This document shows, one piece after another, positions 33,251 to 45,254 of a stretch of DNA of 64,000 nucleotides. The stretch covers positions 868,001 to 932,000 of the forward strand of contig JAHNUO010000015.1 in the NCBI GenBank assembly GCA_019787685.1. The letters are read 5' to 3'. The translations under genes and the position numbers were made by a program. The DNA is from Chiua virens (taxonomy: Eukaryota > Basidiomycota > Agaricomycetes > Boletales > Boletaceae). The notes beneath the pieces were generated by a model. The model had not been told where the DNA came from. It did not search any database and saw only the letters and a program-made list of their open reading frames with translations. Position 1 is the stretch's first letter, and each line of letters starts with the position of its first letter.

Positions 33251-36160
33251 CTACTCTTCGTCGTCACTCCTCTGACAAACAGCGGCCCAGCAAAAATGCC
33301 CACATCCAGCCGGACAAGGATGTCCAGTAAATCCCCTTTCTCTTACTCTCTCACTCGTGCCCCTCGATCCCTCCGTTTCGTTCTCGCCATCCTGCTCTCT
33401 TTCCCTCTGCAGCTGTCGTCCTCGTGTCATCAGAGGCGCCGCAAGCTCCACCATCGGCCGTGCCATAGAGTACCGTCTGTAACAATCCTGGTGACCACCA
33501 TGCGAACACACAGAACGCCGAAAAAGGAGGGTGCGGACGGGAAGGTGACTTTTTTTGGCTGATAAGCATCCTCGCCTCCTATCTATCAAAGAATCACGCA
33601 CCAAATAGCACATCTCACCACAGCTTGCTTGCACGTGGCACATATTGCATGCGTCGCTCTCATAGACGGGTTTCTTGAACGAACCGCGACCACAGGTTTT
33701 CGTTGCGTACGAGGAAGCCACTCGTGAATATGGACGAGAAAACGTACTCGGGTCGTCCTTTGCACGTTCTCCACGCGGGAATACTTGTGTAGGTATGCTG
33801 CACACGTGTGGACTCGGTGGCGCACCAGCATGTCCGGCATTATCGGCTCAGATCTTCAATAAACGACATCTGTGTTACCAACTTACCGACATAGGCCTCC
33901 ACGAATTGGATCGTACCCCAAGTTCAGTTGGAGCTCCTCGGGAGCCACGAGTGCGAGCATCGCACACATCTGTATGTCACCCTGATTGTTGTCTGTCAAC
34001 AAGCTCTCCTCAAAACGAAACAAGTAGCCTACCTCGTCCGCATACCCCTCCAATGCCTCTCTCAGCGCGCGCCAACCCGCTTCCCGTAGTTGACGTTCCT
34101 CCTCCACGACCTCCACCCGCTGAGGGCTCATCTCCGCCCACATTACAGGCTCCTTCTCGTTCAACACCTCCCTACCCGATTCCACCTGCTCGTTCTCCTG
34201 TTCACGCATTGAAGCCGCAATGACCGTCTGAACACTACTCTGACTCCCCTTCCGCCCCATCCCTCCACGCGTCGGTGACCCCGCCGGCACCTCTCTTGGC
34301 GACGACCTCACACTGGCAGGCGACACCAACGGTGCCGCGAGCGACGCCACCGTCGAACTCTGGATTTGGCTCTTCATCCTTCTTGCATGCACCGACCCCT
34401 TGCGCGACTGCGCCTGCGACTTGATCCGCATCGCCTTACACCTTCGCCGTACCTCTGACTCTGACTCCTCGCTCCGCTCGCCGTCCGAATCCGACGACAC
34501 TGCACCGCAAGCCGCGATAACGGACTCAGATGGGCAGGTCCCACGCACCCCGCGCTCAGACTCCGTGACTTGGCCAAGATCGATTTGAACACAGGCACGG
34601 TATCGGTGTGATCATCGTTCGTGTGGCTGTCTGCGACGCTGTCGCTCATGGCGCCGTCCGACGAATCGGAGTCGTCGAGCGCGCCTTCGCCGACGTGGCG
34701 GAGGTCTTGTCACTCACACTGGCCGCGCTGGGGCTCTCGCTATGAGCACCCGCCACGCGACTATAGATAGAGGGCCGTCGAACGTGTGAATGAACGAGCG
34801 AGGCCGTCGAGACCAGGATGGAGGGCCGTCTCTGGCCAGCCGTGGTTGGCGTCATCGTGGTGGTGGGTGGAAGAGTTGGAGTGGGGGGTAGGGAAACAGG
34901 GACTTGACGTGGTGATGACGACGCTGAGGACGCAGGAGTCAAATTACGCGAGTTGGGCGGCGGTTTGGTGAGAGGGGGGTGGATTTCGGGACGATATCGT
35001 ACATGTTTGTGGTCCTCGTTTGATGTTGGTTTTACTGGACTGGTACCGCTCACGGATGCTGAACGTAATGCTTGTGCGTGATTATGATAGTGGCCAATAC
35101 GTGATTGAGATAGGGAGTGGAGAGGTGATACGGCGGCAGAATCAGTGGACAAGGCGCGGTAAGACGCTGGTTTGGAGACAGGGCCAGGGCTATGCGCTTT
35201 TGCGCCTTCGTTTGAAAGAACACCCGGCGTGGAAACTGAATGAACGAGCGGAAGGTGGTCCACTTTGACTGGTAATGAAGTGGTAACTGATTCCGGCACA
35301 ATGTCCACCAAAAGTGAGCCCAACAAGATCCATGTCTGAGCAGCGTGTATGCTCCCTGCTTGTAAGGCAACCGAATGAATGAAGATGCCAGTTTCCTGTT
35401 TCTTAGCAGATCATCCAATGCTCCGTCATGTGCACTCACCTCTGCGTTCGAAGCACAGACTTCCTTCTTCTTTTCAGGCTCCTCTGGCACAACATAGCCC
35501 TTGGCAAGCCTCACGAACGTCTGGCTCTGCACCCTCCGATGGAGGAACACGAACATACATTCCCATATTTTGCAAAGATGGAACACGACTCTTATCACCC
35601 AGTTTCTCCAATCTAGACTTCCGATCAATCAACAACGAGCCCCGATCTGGGTGACTATCGATAGACATCATGATTAACGTAGAGGAACAAATGAAACAAA
35701 CTCACATATCATCGTAAGGCACCTCCCACCTGCGTCGCTTATCGGCAACGAATGCCAGCGCCCCATCCACACCATCCACGGCATTCCAAGACAAGGCAAC
35801 CCTTGGCACCGCATCAATGGGTGGATGCGAGTACCTCAGGTCCACTTGCGCAAACGTCCCAGACGCATGCTCAGCGAAAAGTGCGTGGGAATCACGGAAT
35901 ACGGCATCCGTAGGACTTACGTATGAATCTATCACGAATGCGAGACACGAATGAGCATACCTGACAGTCACCCCACCATCAGGCGCGCTCGTGTCAACGG
36001 TCCACTTGGCAATCCACCCGCGGCGCACATCCCAAATCTCGACCGTCTCGCCCACTAATCCATACTTGCAATTCCGTGTTCTTTGATCGAGATATTGGAG
36101 CAACCGCCGAAATAAAGCTGGGCGTCGCGTTCTGTAGGCGAGGGCTCGCCAAGAGCTCCG

Positions 36161-36194
<34 letters not shown>

Positions 36195-37456
36195 ACCACT
36201 AAACTCTGCATTTGACACCAGCGCCAGTTCACACGGGTATCCAGGCCGCCAAAGAACACGTCGCACTGGATACAAAGGATGAAGGATATACTTTGGCTTG
36301 TTCACGATGTGCGAGGACGTGTTAGTCCCCAGTAGGTCCCAAACCTTTGTACGATCAGGCTGGGCAACGCGGGCATAATAAGGACGAACCTTGACTGTAT
36401 GATCGAGCCCGCCACTGACAATCCAACATCGTTCCATCTGGGTTGGTACGTTGTCTGCAGCCTTGTTCGTGATAGTGCTGCACCAATCCAGGGCTAAGAT
36501 GGGGCTTGTATGCGCCATGGGTAAGCGATCTAACTGACCGCGTTGGCCCATCTGCAAGTCCCAGCGGTATATGGAACCATTGTCAAGACCCACGACGGCT
36601 TGCAACGGATGAGAGAGAGAGGGCGAGAAAACGAAAGACCGAACGGAAGTGGGGTGATGAATTTTCATCACCGAGCGGGACATATCCCGCAAATCCTACA
36701 CGGTATCAGCACGACACGATGGTATGGAAAGCATAAACGTACCCAGATGCGCATGTCACCATCCGCAGAGCCAGTGATGCAATAATATGGGATTATAGAC
36801 GAGCAGGACAACTTATGAATGGATCGAATGTGATTCTTCGTCTTGCGTTCTACAGCGGACGAGGGACGTCAGTCATGAAAGCAGACGGTCAAGGACACCT
36901 ACCGTACTTGGTACTTCCAGGCTTGTCCAAATCCCACATGATGAGATCGCCATTCCTGGTACTCGTCAGTACCTTGTTGTTGTAATCTGCTGGCAATCTC
37001 AGGTCTCAAAGTCAGTCGCGAAGCACGGAACACGTACTGCCGCTGCACCATGCGACGTCGGTGCTTGCACTTTCAATCCTGAGCCCACTTCCTTCCCATA
37101 TGCTATTAGACGGCTCGACACGATGCCCACCACGTCCGACAACCGGGGTTTGCTCCATAATAGAGGTATCTTCTGGATATAACAACTGAAGGATGCGCAG
37201 CGCTGTTCGACGTCCTGGTCAGAAGACAAACGCACGAAAACGAGAAATGGGACGAACACTCCCTTCTTGCAACCACACACTTGGTACCGTCTTCGTTTTT
37301 GGCGATAGTACCGCCCGCGCTGGTGGTAGCGCGGGGTAGGCGCACATTCCGACTTGGACCCTGGTACCCATGAAAACGCGAGTCTGAGAAGAGATCATCC
37401 GAGAATGAATGCAGTGGGTCGAGGGGCGTCTCTGGATCGTCGTCGCTTACGGTCAA
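33251..37456 (-). CDS. WDR24/Sea2 (Rtc1) homologue: WD40 propeller with C-terminal RING-like zinc domain
   Basis: The gene runs from an ATG at 37456 to TAG at 33251-33253 through many short introns. The N-terminal WD part has the signature of the GATOR2/SEACAT subunit WDR24: STDVAWC, NGDLIMWDLDKPGSTKYERK, NHIRSIHKLS, YYCITGSADGDMRIWDLRDM, SVRSFVFSPSLSHPLQAVVG, GSIYRWDLQMGQRGQLDRLP. After a long Ser/Thr/Pro-rich linker (35300-34300) the C-terminus gives ALVAPEELQLN, then CGRGSFKKPVYESDACNMC, SVCSHGGHQDCYRRY and CPAGCGHFCW, a zinc-binding RING-like domain. The complex regulates TORC1 at the vacuole in response to amino acids. Small introns inferred near 34730 and 34530 keep the linker open. A poly-Gly run interrupts the WD part (separate entry). 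Single-copy housekeeping gene, probably intact. Confidence 0.85.
36161..36199. repeat. GCC/ACC triplet tract encoding poly-glycine in the WDR24 homologue
   Basis: About a dozen GCC then ACC triplets on the plus strand correspond to an in-frame run of about 12 glycines on the coding strand, between two WD repeats. It is a likely length-polymorphic microsatellite. Confidence 0.9.
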
Positions 37457-37598
37457 CTACCAGATTTGGAATGCACCCTAATTGACTACTCAACCACGTC
37501 ACGAAAATCTATTTGGCAAGAGATGGTATCCATCTTCAAGAGATGTGGTATACACAAGACTAATTGATACCCCACCATATGAGTCTGTTCTACTTTCT
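37457..37598. other. Short intergenic region upstream of the WDR24 homologue
   Basis: It presumably holds that gene's promoter. Nothing else is recognised. Confidence 0.5.
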
Positions 37599-38104
37599 GA
37601 CTAATCCGGGACAGCCATAGTTCAGCATTGAAATGTCGTTCGTGCGCATCTCATTCGGATCCCTTTCATATGCGGGGTCTTTTTCTCTCTTTGGAACGTC
37701 GTGCATCATGACCTCGGTGACCCAATGACCCTGGGTATGAAGAGCCAGAACGGGAGCTGACGACGACGACACTGCTGACCGACGCAGTTCCAGCGTTGGC
37801 CTCAGCCGTACACACAGGCCCCCATCTGGCAACCCCGATGACCCCAGATGTGAAGAGCATGAACCAGAGCCAACGACCACCGCGCCAAGCGGAATGTCTA
37901 CACCCACCTCAATGCCCTGGCATCGATTTGGATTCTGCCCCGGCGTCCATGCCCACGTCGAATGTACCAGGTTTCTCCTCGGACAATGCAAGCATCCCGA
38001 ATATGACAGGCATGGACCCCAAGTGCTACCTCGAGCGTTCCTCCCAGTTCGATTGCAATCAGCGCGATGCACCGCCATCGCTGTGCCTTGAACCCCATTC
38101 ATTA
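37599..38104 (+). pseudogene. Glycopeptide gene fragment (third locus)
   Basis: The fragment starts with GGGACAGCCATA...TTCAGC, matching the exon-6 region of the intact gene (16500-16520), then intron-derived words (TCTTTTTCTCTCTTTGGA). It jumps to the repeat tail (CCCTGGGTATGAAGAGCCAG, DP..GCEEPEP-like in broken frame) and the C-terminal end (GACAGGCATGGACCCCAAGT). Frames are broken and the centre is deleted. Confidence 0.75.
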
Positions 38105-38470
38105 TCAGCATGTTCGTTGTTTACGCTTTTAGCATCGTACGCGTTCGTTTACCCCCGACTACTTATGAACACATCAATGAGATCATTGACAGCGCGTCGT
38201 ACCGTATACCCAGTTACATTTTCCTGAGGTCGAGCCTGTCGCTAATAATACACGATTCCTTTTACTTGGATCTTAGGGCTCTGCAACCATTCGAAGGCGT
38301 TCGTTATCTTTGGTCGTCGATACTTGCCCCCTTACTATAGTGTACTGCGTTATCCCAAATAAGCGAGGTTCGTAAGGTCACTGGATGATCTCGATGCAGC
38401 TCCGTGAATCCGGGATGACGACTTGGCATTACTTGTGCGGTTTCGGATCGAACTCTAAAGTGGTTACATG
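38105..38470 (+). repeat. 3' flank block (fourth copy) next to HNH gene C
   Basis: It shares GTTTACGCTTTTAGCATCGT, TATACCCAGTTACATTTTC, GGATCTTAGGGCTCTGCAAC and GATCTCGATGCAGCTCCGTG with the other copies. It is nearly identical to 22960-23170, which precedes copy B. Confidence 0.8.
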
Positions 38471-39856
38471 CTACGAACTGGACTCTTCTACTGACTGCAG
38501 CCACTTTTGAATATTTTTGTTGTGGTCAATTTCTGCGTCATTCCTGACAGATTGCCTCCTTTTCCCCTCTCTCGCTGCTCGCAACCACAACGTCATGACA
38601 ATGTCAAACGCGTCTGAACAAGTCCACTGATTGGCTGTGTCAATAGCTCGTGTTTTCTTCTTTCCACTCCGTAGGTCATATCGACCCGTACCAGCTGATG
38701 ACGGACCCACAGCGCTTTTAGTTTTCCCTGATGCACCTTTGCCGCTTCCTCTTCCTCTTCCTTTTCTCCTCCTCTTACCCTTTCCTTCGTCTTCGTCTTT
38801 TCCTTTGCTGCCACCTCGATAATAAGAATACCCTGCAACCGTCCGGACACGATCAAGGAAAGCTTGTGGACCCCAGGCCCGCACAGCCGCGGTACCGTAG
38901 CGAAGGTCGACAATAATGGCAGGTGGCCAGAGACTCATATCTTCTGGCTGTCGTGCATCAGTATTGTGAGGACTGGCATTTCTCACCACAGTGCCAGCCA
39001 AATCTGGCCGAACATGCTGTAAGGTAAGGCGAGTTTCGGGATGGGCTGTATGTGGTGGCTGATGACTGTACGGAACATCCTCCACCCCCAAAGCAAAGTT
39101 TGGTGTCTATTTAATAAGATGCTTGAGTTGCACGAAATATACAAGAGTGACAGCAGATAACAGACTTTCAAGAATGCTATTTCGCCCCTATCAAGCGACC
39201 GATGGAAGCCATTATGAAGTAGGATGCCATTCCGAGCATCGTTGATGTCGACAACCGGGACCATGCCATGATCATACATTTGACCACGGTGATTGAAGAG
39301 GTTTGACATGTACTAAATTGAAGAGTCAAACCCTGGTATCAATTGATAGATCATTTAAGAAAACGCACATCATCTCCCTTTAAATGAGGGATAAGGTGGC
39401 ATGCTGCGCATTGGTGTTCAAAATCACCAGTGAGCACACAGGTCCCATCACGATTGACTACTTCTCTTGTGAAATTCTGTCTCCCAGTTGAGAACTGCGA
39501 TGAGTCCGTTATCATTGTCCTGTCATCAATGGCATCGACATCAATGAGGCGGGGATCACCTGAAAAGATCTGAATCCAAAACATCATTGGATCTAGGAGT
39601 CAGGCTTACTGTTTGAAATGAAATAGTAAGGACGGGGTTCTATTTGTGCCGTGTAGTCGTTGAGGTCTGCTCCACCCTCGGTTTTGGAGAGATACCCCTG
39701 TTGTCCGTAGATGGCAAAACCAAGAAACCTGAGCCACTTGAGAGGGCTGTTTGAAAAGGTTGTACATTCGGCGAGTGGGATGGATAACGCGACCTCGCTA
39801 CGATTGCCGATAGCCAGCAGTAGCTTGACTCGGTTGGGGGGCTCGGACACATGCAT
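38471..39856 (-). CDS. HNH endonuclease-like protein, copy C (406 aa)
   Basis: Exons 39856-39610, 39559-39369, 39312-39166 and 39106-38471 total 1221 nt in one frame. The protein is nearly the same as copy B throughout, including MHVSE at the start, NRDGTCVLTGDF, CAACHLIPHLKGDD, INDARNGILLHNGFHRSLD and the tail NIQKWLQSVEESSS. The main differences are a shorter Ser/Glu stretch after the start and changes in the basic linker (KGKRRRKGRGRGSGKG-like). Splice sites sit at a constant offset of 15304 bp from copy B, so the two arose by a recent segmental duplication. Both lie tail-to-tail with a glycopeptide 3' flank. Intact as read. Confidence 0.85.
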
Positions 39857-40020
39857 GATGTAAACAACTTTGAAGTGTGCGAACGGCTTACCTATACGAA
39901 GCTGTTGATAAACCCATGGACAGGAGAAATATTATATAATAAATACTTCTAAATGAAGCATTCTATTCGCACACCTCACCGTGTGACGCTAACTCACATA
40001 AGTACTGCCGACCCACGCCT
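39857..40020. other. Duplicated upstream region of HNH copy C
   Basis: It matches 24565-24672 upstream of copy B up to about 39970, then diverges into a glycopeptide fragment. The breakpoint of the duplication therefore lies near 39970. Confidence 0.6.
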
Positions 40021-40689
40021 TTGTTGACAGACGGTTTCTCCGCGAAGAGCATGATCCAGCAACCAATTTGAACGCGCCAACCATGACGCCAGCACCGACG
40101 GCATACTCACACACCTACCAATGTGGTGTGTTCGACCCGGCAGAATCGGACCCAGGGTGTGAAGGTCCCGAACCGACGACCATGCTGCAGACTGCCCAGC
40201 CTGAGCTTTGGCGTCAGCCACCCACAAATGCGTGTTCTACTAGTAGCGACCCAAAAAATCTTGCCAGTGGGTGTGAAGAGTCACAACCGGAGCCAACGAT
40301 GACGACCTCGCCGACCGACCCAGCTCAGCCTCAGCTTCAGTCGTACCCACAGGCACCCCATCTGGCAACCCCAATGACCCCAGATGTGAAGAGCCTGCCA
40401 GTGAAACCGGAGCAGACGACCATCACGTCTGGAACGGCATCAGCCCCACTCCAACCATAGCATCCCAATGATCCTGACTGAAGAGCTGGAGGCAGCACCG
40501 TCCGTGCCCAGTGGGACGTCCGCACCTACCCTAACATCGTTGATCCCCACATTGAGTGCGCCCGGTTTATCTTCAGGCAATGCAAGCACGCTGAGCATGA
40601 CAGGCATGGACCCCAAGTGCTACCCCGAGCCCTAGCTCGACATCGGCGGCGCGATACACCGTGACCGTCGTGCCTTGAACTGCATTTAT
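40021..40689 (+). pseudogene. Glycopeptide gene fragment (fourth locus)
   Basis: A long open frame (40068-40460) encodes NAPTMTPAPTAYSHTYQ, GVFDPAESDPGCEGPEP and GCEESQPEPTMT, clearly the repeat tail of the glycopeptide gene (compare 17596-17900). It stops early and lacks the signal peptide and Cys domain. The C-terminal end region (TTGAGTGCGCCCGGTTTATC, GACAGGCATGGACCCCAAGT) follows in broken frame. Confidence 0.82.
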
Positions 40690-40975
40690 TACCACCAGTT
40701 ATCTTGACCTTTTTTCCAAGATCACGATGAACTCCACAGGATTGGATTATATATCCTAGACAACGAGTCGGGGTGGACCATGGATGGACCAGCCTTGGAT
40801 GAGCCTTGAAGGTATTGGTTGTTCCCAGTTCCATTCTTTTTGTTTTCCGTGACTTTGCGACATGTCTTTCTTTCTATGTCTTGCGCGTCTTCGAGACACG
40901 CATGGAGGGAGCATGTTCATTGTTATGCTTTTAGTATCGTGCACGTTCGTCTACTCGACTATAAACACACTGGAT
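40690..40975 (+). repeat. 3' flank block (fifth copy), truncated
   Basis: It shares TTATCTTGACCTTTTTTCCA, GGACCATGGATGGACCAGCC and TCTTGCGCGTCTTCGAGACA with 18150-18430 and 19150-19400. It ends at about 40975 (…CTATAAACACACTGGATGAG), where the Crinkler/RHS-like sequence begins. That point is a clear duplication breakpoint. Confidence 0.8.
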
Positions 40976-42278
40976 GAGGAATATCTTGGTGGGAACGACA
41001 ATCCCCCAACAGACTTTCCCATGCCACGGAATGATTCGACCAATTCGGCTGGAACTGTGTCCACTTGTTACCCACAAGCAGGATCGTAGTCGGTGTATCT
41101 TTCTTGTCTTGTGATGAAATCTCTCTTAATTTCGTCAAACCATCTGGGGTGGTAGACGGCTGAATGCGGGCAATCGTCATCTGGATTGCATAAATGCAAT
41201 CAGGGTGATGAAGGCAGAGTCGAAAGTGGGAAAGTGACGCCAATAGAGAGGGGGTGACCCCCCAAGATCACTGGCAACGTTGGCGTAAGATATTTCGAGA
41301 ACACCGGGGCAAAGCATGGTCTCTTGGTCCTGCACTGAGTCGTGCCGGTGGACAGTCAGACTATGACCACCAACCATGTAAAGATGTACCATTCGTTTGA
41401 AGATGACACGGGCCACTGAGTAAGTGCTAGGGGAACCAGTCAGAGCGTCAAAGAATTCAGCTCTGATCGAATCGTCGCGGCGGCAAAGCCCACGAACCAC
41501 TTCCTCAAGAAGCCAAGGAGCTGGTATGGTCACGTTGTAATCCAGGTGATTCTCTCTTGAAACGGGTATGATGAAGGATACCTTGGACGATCTACCGTCG
41601 ACGTTGGCTATGGTGGCTGCGAATTCGATAGGAGGTTTTCTCGTGGCGTGGTGAATCCAGCCACGGATATCTGTTTCATGCGCTTTTAACAGTTCAGGAC
41701 TCCTCACAAATGCCAACAGGGAACGAGGAACAGGACCAAATTGTTCCGCAATGTGTATCATCCTCGCATTATCCTCATCCAGAACACGATTAAATACATA
41801 GTAGGTATCTGTGCGATGAAGAGTAATAAAACATACCTGAAATGGGTAATGTCGTCAAAGGACGGAATGTCCATCACGTAAAGTGGGATTGAATTTGCAT
41901 TCTCCTGGCATGATAGTGCCGTGGAGCAGGCAAGGTCGCCAAGAACGTGTGAACGCCGTAAGTGTGCGTAAATGCAGGTGTGGGGATGGGGAAATGTTCG
42001 TCAGAATCAGAGAACGCCCATATACCAGGAATTTCTTCTAAAGTAGCTGTGTCGATGGTACTATGAACACTCGTACCTCCTTCAGTGAACAACAGGTAAG
42101 ACATGTTGTTCTGCAGATAGGATCGGACATCCACAGCAGCCGCCTTGCCATTGCGTGATCGTTCAATAACAGCGTATGCAATGAAGCATGATTTGCCTTG
42201 ATACAATAAATGAATGGGTGCTTCAATTTCGACATAAGTGCTCACTGATGCCCGGCTGGCCCATGATACATGTACCAT
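40976..42278 (-). pseudogene. Crinkler/RHS-like protein, C-terminal region
   Basis: Minus-strand open segments 42278-41874, 41761-41177 and about 41200-41024 read as successive exons. The first has TYVEIEAPIHLLYQGKSCF...IPGIWAFSDSDEH, an 'IWALVDSD'-like core. The second has MIHIAEQFGPVPRSLLAFV...HHATRK, IIPVSRENHLDYNVTIPAPW, AEFFDALTGSPSTYSVARVIF. The third has MTIARIQPSTTPDGLTKL...TTILLVGNKWTQFQ. This order matches, from memory, the C-terminal region of basidiomycete Crinkler/retrotransposon-hot-spot-like proteins, whose function is unclear. The expected N-terminal P-loop part is not seen upstream of 42278, and the 3' end abuts the duplicated flank at 40975, so it is probably a fragment. It could be a short intact gene with unrecognised exons. 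Confidence 0.5.
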
Positions 42279-42467
42279 TTCGATAGACTCTCAAATCTTC
42301 GTTGAATTTGTTGACTGCAGCCAAATATCCAGGAAGGACGAATAGACGAACTGACTTTAAAGCGCGACAAAAGTACCGTACCACAGGGAGATGAACACTG
42401 AAGTCGAAGTATAGCGGCCCGTTCTTGTCATCCGGATAGAGACATCATCATCAAATATGGACAATAA

Positions 42468-43503
42468 ATAGGGATCATTCCCAACTTGAAGGAACCCCTC
42501 TCATGCTCCCATCGACCAGAAAACGACACGGGGACTCGGATCAGCCCGAGCCATCAACACCGCGCGCATTGGCTCCAATCACCCCGGAACCCATCCAAAC
42601 AAGGGAGAAAGCCCACCCAAACCTGCCCAACGCTATGCAAGGACCAGAATCGAAAAGGAAGGTTCACTCACGCATTCCAATTATCAGAATCCAATAGCCC
42701 TCTCGCTTGTACGTTTGCCATCATCCCACGGTAGCTTAGAACTTTGTCAGATGACACGCCTTTTTCATGAGGAGCAACTCCTCTGGGGAATCCAAGTCCA
42801 TTAGGTCGAAGTTGAAGACCATGTCGAGTTCCTTGTTTTTCGGAAGGACATATTCCATGAGCGCAAAGGCGTCGTGTGTAAAGGGCATCTCGCCAACTGT
42901 GATCAGGTCATGGTCTGCAGACATCCACAGGAGGTAGAATGCCAGCACGTGGGGTGAGACAACTTGAAGGGGACATAGTAGCACACGACAAGATGCGAGA
43001 TGTGAGATAAAAACATGTTACATCAATATTGCATCTCCTGGATATATGTAGTGGGGTCTAGCAGGGACGTAAACTTTGAGCGAACCTTCTCGGAAACAGA
43101 GACGTGAAAACCACACAGGAATATTGTTACCGGCAAAATGCAGGGTGGTTCTACTTACCCATTCGCGAAATACATGTTTGCAGGCTGGTTGTACTGGCTG
43201 TAATCGGTGACAGGTGCGTTTGGTAAACATTGTACTTTGGAGATGCATGTTGATGACGTCTATCTTAGTAGCCGTGCCGGGGATACAGTTCAGCTCTTAC
43301 CAGGGATATCCCATCACACGGAGGGATCACTTGGAAGTCGTCACATCCCCTCTCGATCCAAAGCCACATCACGTTCCAAACGGCATTACGAACAACGGGG
43401 TTGTCCCAATTAGATCGGGTTGTTTTTTGGACGTACAATTGCAATTGGAGATAAGATTCCTGAGTGATTGGGTCGAATTCCCATGCCGCATGTTTGTTGT
43501 CGC
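42468..43503 (-). pseudogene. Alpha-glucosidase (GH13) partial duplicate
   Basis: This is a collinear diverged copy of 49855-50900 of the intact gene. Minus-strand pieces include SADHDLITVGEMPFTHDAFALMEYVL and NKELDMVFNFDLMDLDSPEE (the segment with the acid/base Glu), exon remnants near 43150-43250, and QEYYLHLY-like sequence near 43430. Introns are retained, so the copy is genomic, not retro-derived. Coding is interrupted. Its 5' breakpoint at about 43503 joins directly to the flank of HNH copy D. Confidence 0.85.
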
Positions 43504-43592
43504 TGGATGATCTCGATGCAGCTCCGTGAACCCAGGATGACGACTTGGCATTACTTGTGCGGTTTCGGATCGAACTCTAAAGTGGTTACATG

Positions 43593-44002
43593 CTACGAAC
43601 TGGACTCTTCTACTGACTGCAGCCACTTTTGAATGTTTTCGTTGTGGTCAATGTCTGCGTTATTCCTGACAGATTGCCTCCTTTTCCCCTCTCTCGCTGC
43701 TCGCAACCACAACGTCATGACAACATCAAACGCGTCTGAACAAGTCCACTGATTGGCTGTGTCAATAGCTCGTGTTTTCTTCTTTCCACTCCGTAGGTCA
43801 TATCGACCCATACCAGCTGATCTTCCCTTTCCCTTTTCTTGGTCTTGGTCTTGGTCTTCGTCATTGCCATCGTCTTCACCATCGTCGTCATCATCGTCAT
43901 CGTCATCGTCATTGCCGTCGTCGTCGTCGTCGTCGTCATCGCCATAGTCATCGTCATCGCCTTCGGGATCGCCATGGTCATCATCTTCGCCATCGCCATC
44001 GC

Positions 44003-44047
<45 letters not shown>

Positions 44048-45254
44048 TGCCATTGCCTTCGTCATAGTCTTCGTCTTCGTCATCGTCATTGCCATCGCCT
44101 TCGTCATTGCCATCGCCTTCATCATAGTCTTCGTCTTCATCATCGTCATCGCCATCACCTTCATCATGGTCATAGTCATCGTCTTCGCTGCCACCTCCAT
44201 AATAAAAATGCCCCGCAACCATCCGGACATGATCAAGGAAAGCTTGTGGACCCCAGGCCCACACAGCTGCAGTACCATAGCGAAGGTCGACAATAATGGC
44301 AGGTGGCCAGAGAGTCATGTCTTCTGGCTGTCGTACATCAGTATTGTGAGGACCGGCATTTCTCACCATAGAGCCAAGCAGGTCTGGCCGAACATGCTGC
44401 AAGGTAAGGCGAGTTTCGGGATGGGTTGTAGGCGGTGGCTGATGACTGTACGGAACATCCTCCACTCCCAAAGCAAAGTTTGGTGTCTATTTAATAAGAT
44501 GCTTGAGTTGCACGAAATATACAAGAGTGACAGCAGATAACAGACTTTCAAGAATGCTATTTCGCCCTTATCAAGCGACCAATGGAAGCCATTATGAAGT
44601 AGGATGCCATTCCGAGCATCGCTGATGTCAACAACTGGGACCATGTCATGATCTGAGTCGTACATTTGACCTCGATGATCGAAGAGGTTTGACATATACT
44701 AAATTGAAGGGTCAGAACCTGGTATCAATTGATAAATCATTTAAGAAAATGCACGTTGTCTCCCTTTGAACGAGGGATAAGGTGGCATGCTGTGCATTGG
44801 GATTCAGGATCGCCAGTGAGCACACAGGTCCCATCACGATTGAGTATTTTTCTTCTGAAATTCTGTCTCCTAGTCGAGAACTGCGACTCATCCGTTATTG
44901 TTATCCTGTCATCAATGGCATCGACATCGATGAGGTGGGGATCACCTGAAAAGATCTGAACCCAAAACATCATTGGATCTAGAAGTCAAGCTTACTGTTT
45001 GATATAAAATAGTAAGAACGGGGTTCTATTTGTGCTGTGTAATCGTTGAGGTCTGCTCCGCCCTCGGTTTTGGAGAGATATCCCTGTTGTCCATAGATGG
45101 CGAAACCAAGAAACCTGAGCCACTTGAGAGGGTTGTTTGAAAAGGTTACACATTCAGTGAGCGGGATGGATAACGCGACCTCACTATGATTGCTGATAGT
45201 CAGCAGTAGCTTGACTCGGCTGGGGGACTCAGACTCGGACTTGGACTCAGACAT
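43593..45254 (-). CDS. HNH endonuclease-like protein, copy D with long acidic linker (498 aa)
   Basis: Exons 45254-44996, 44945-44755, 44698-44546 and 44486-43593 total 1497 nt in one frame. Relative to B and C it has a 6-nt insertion in exon 3 (MYDSDHDMV) and Lys/Trp changes near HWSLDKGEIAFLK; the HNH residues (CVLTGDPESQCTACHLIPR, DARNGILLHNGFHWSLD) remain. The striking difference is the linker after HFYYGGGSE. About 120 residues of Asp/Glu/Gly/Asn, coded by GAC/GAT-type triplets (43845-44190), replace the basic Lys/Arg/Gly linker, after which the basic RYDLRSGKKKTRAI block and the C-terminal tail resume. The frame is maintained throughout. Start chosen as MSES.. by alignment with copies A-C; an in-frame upstream extension to 45392 exists but lies in the promoter-equivalent region. 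Confidence 0.82.
43845..44190. repeat. Triplet-expansion tract inside HNH copy D
   Basis: Imperfect TCGTCA/TCGTCG/TCATCG and GCCATCG words on the plus strand run for about 345 bp. They encode an Asp-rich tract on the coding strand. Other HNH copies have about 30 codons of basic low-complexity sequence here. Confidence 0.9.

Noticed and set aside
34640..34760. Frameshift in the linker of the WDR24 homologue
   Set aside because: A ~50-nt intron (donor GTGCTC, acceptor GACAAG) and a following one (GTGCGT...GTGCAG) reconcile the frames, so a mutation need not be invoked.
43715..44540. Long ORFs on the plus strand and in a second minus frame over HNH copy D
   Set aside because: They come from the triplet tract. 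Alignment with copies B and C fixes the true frame as 44486-43593.
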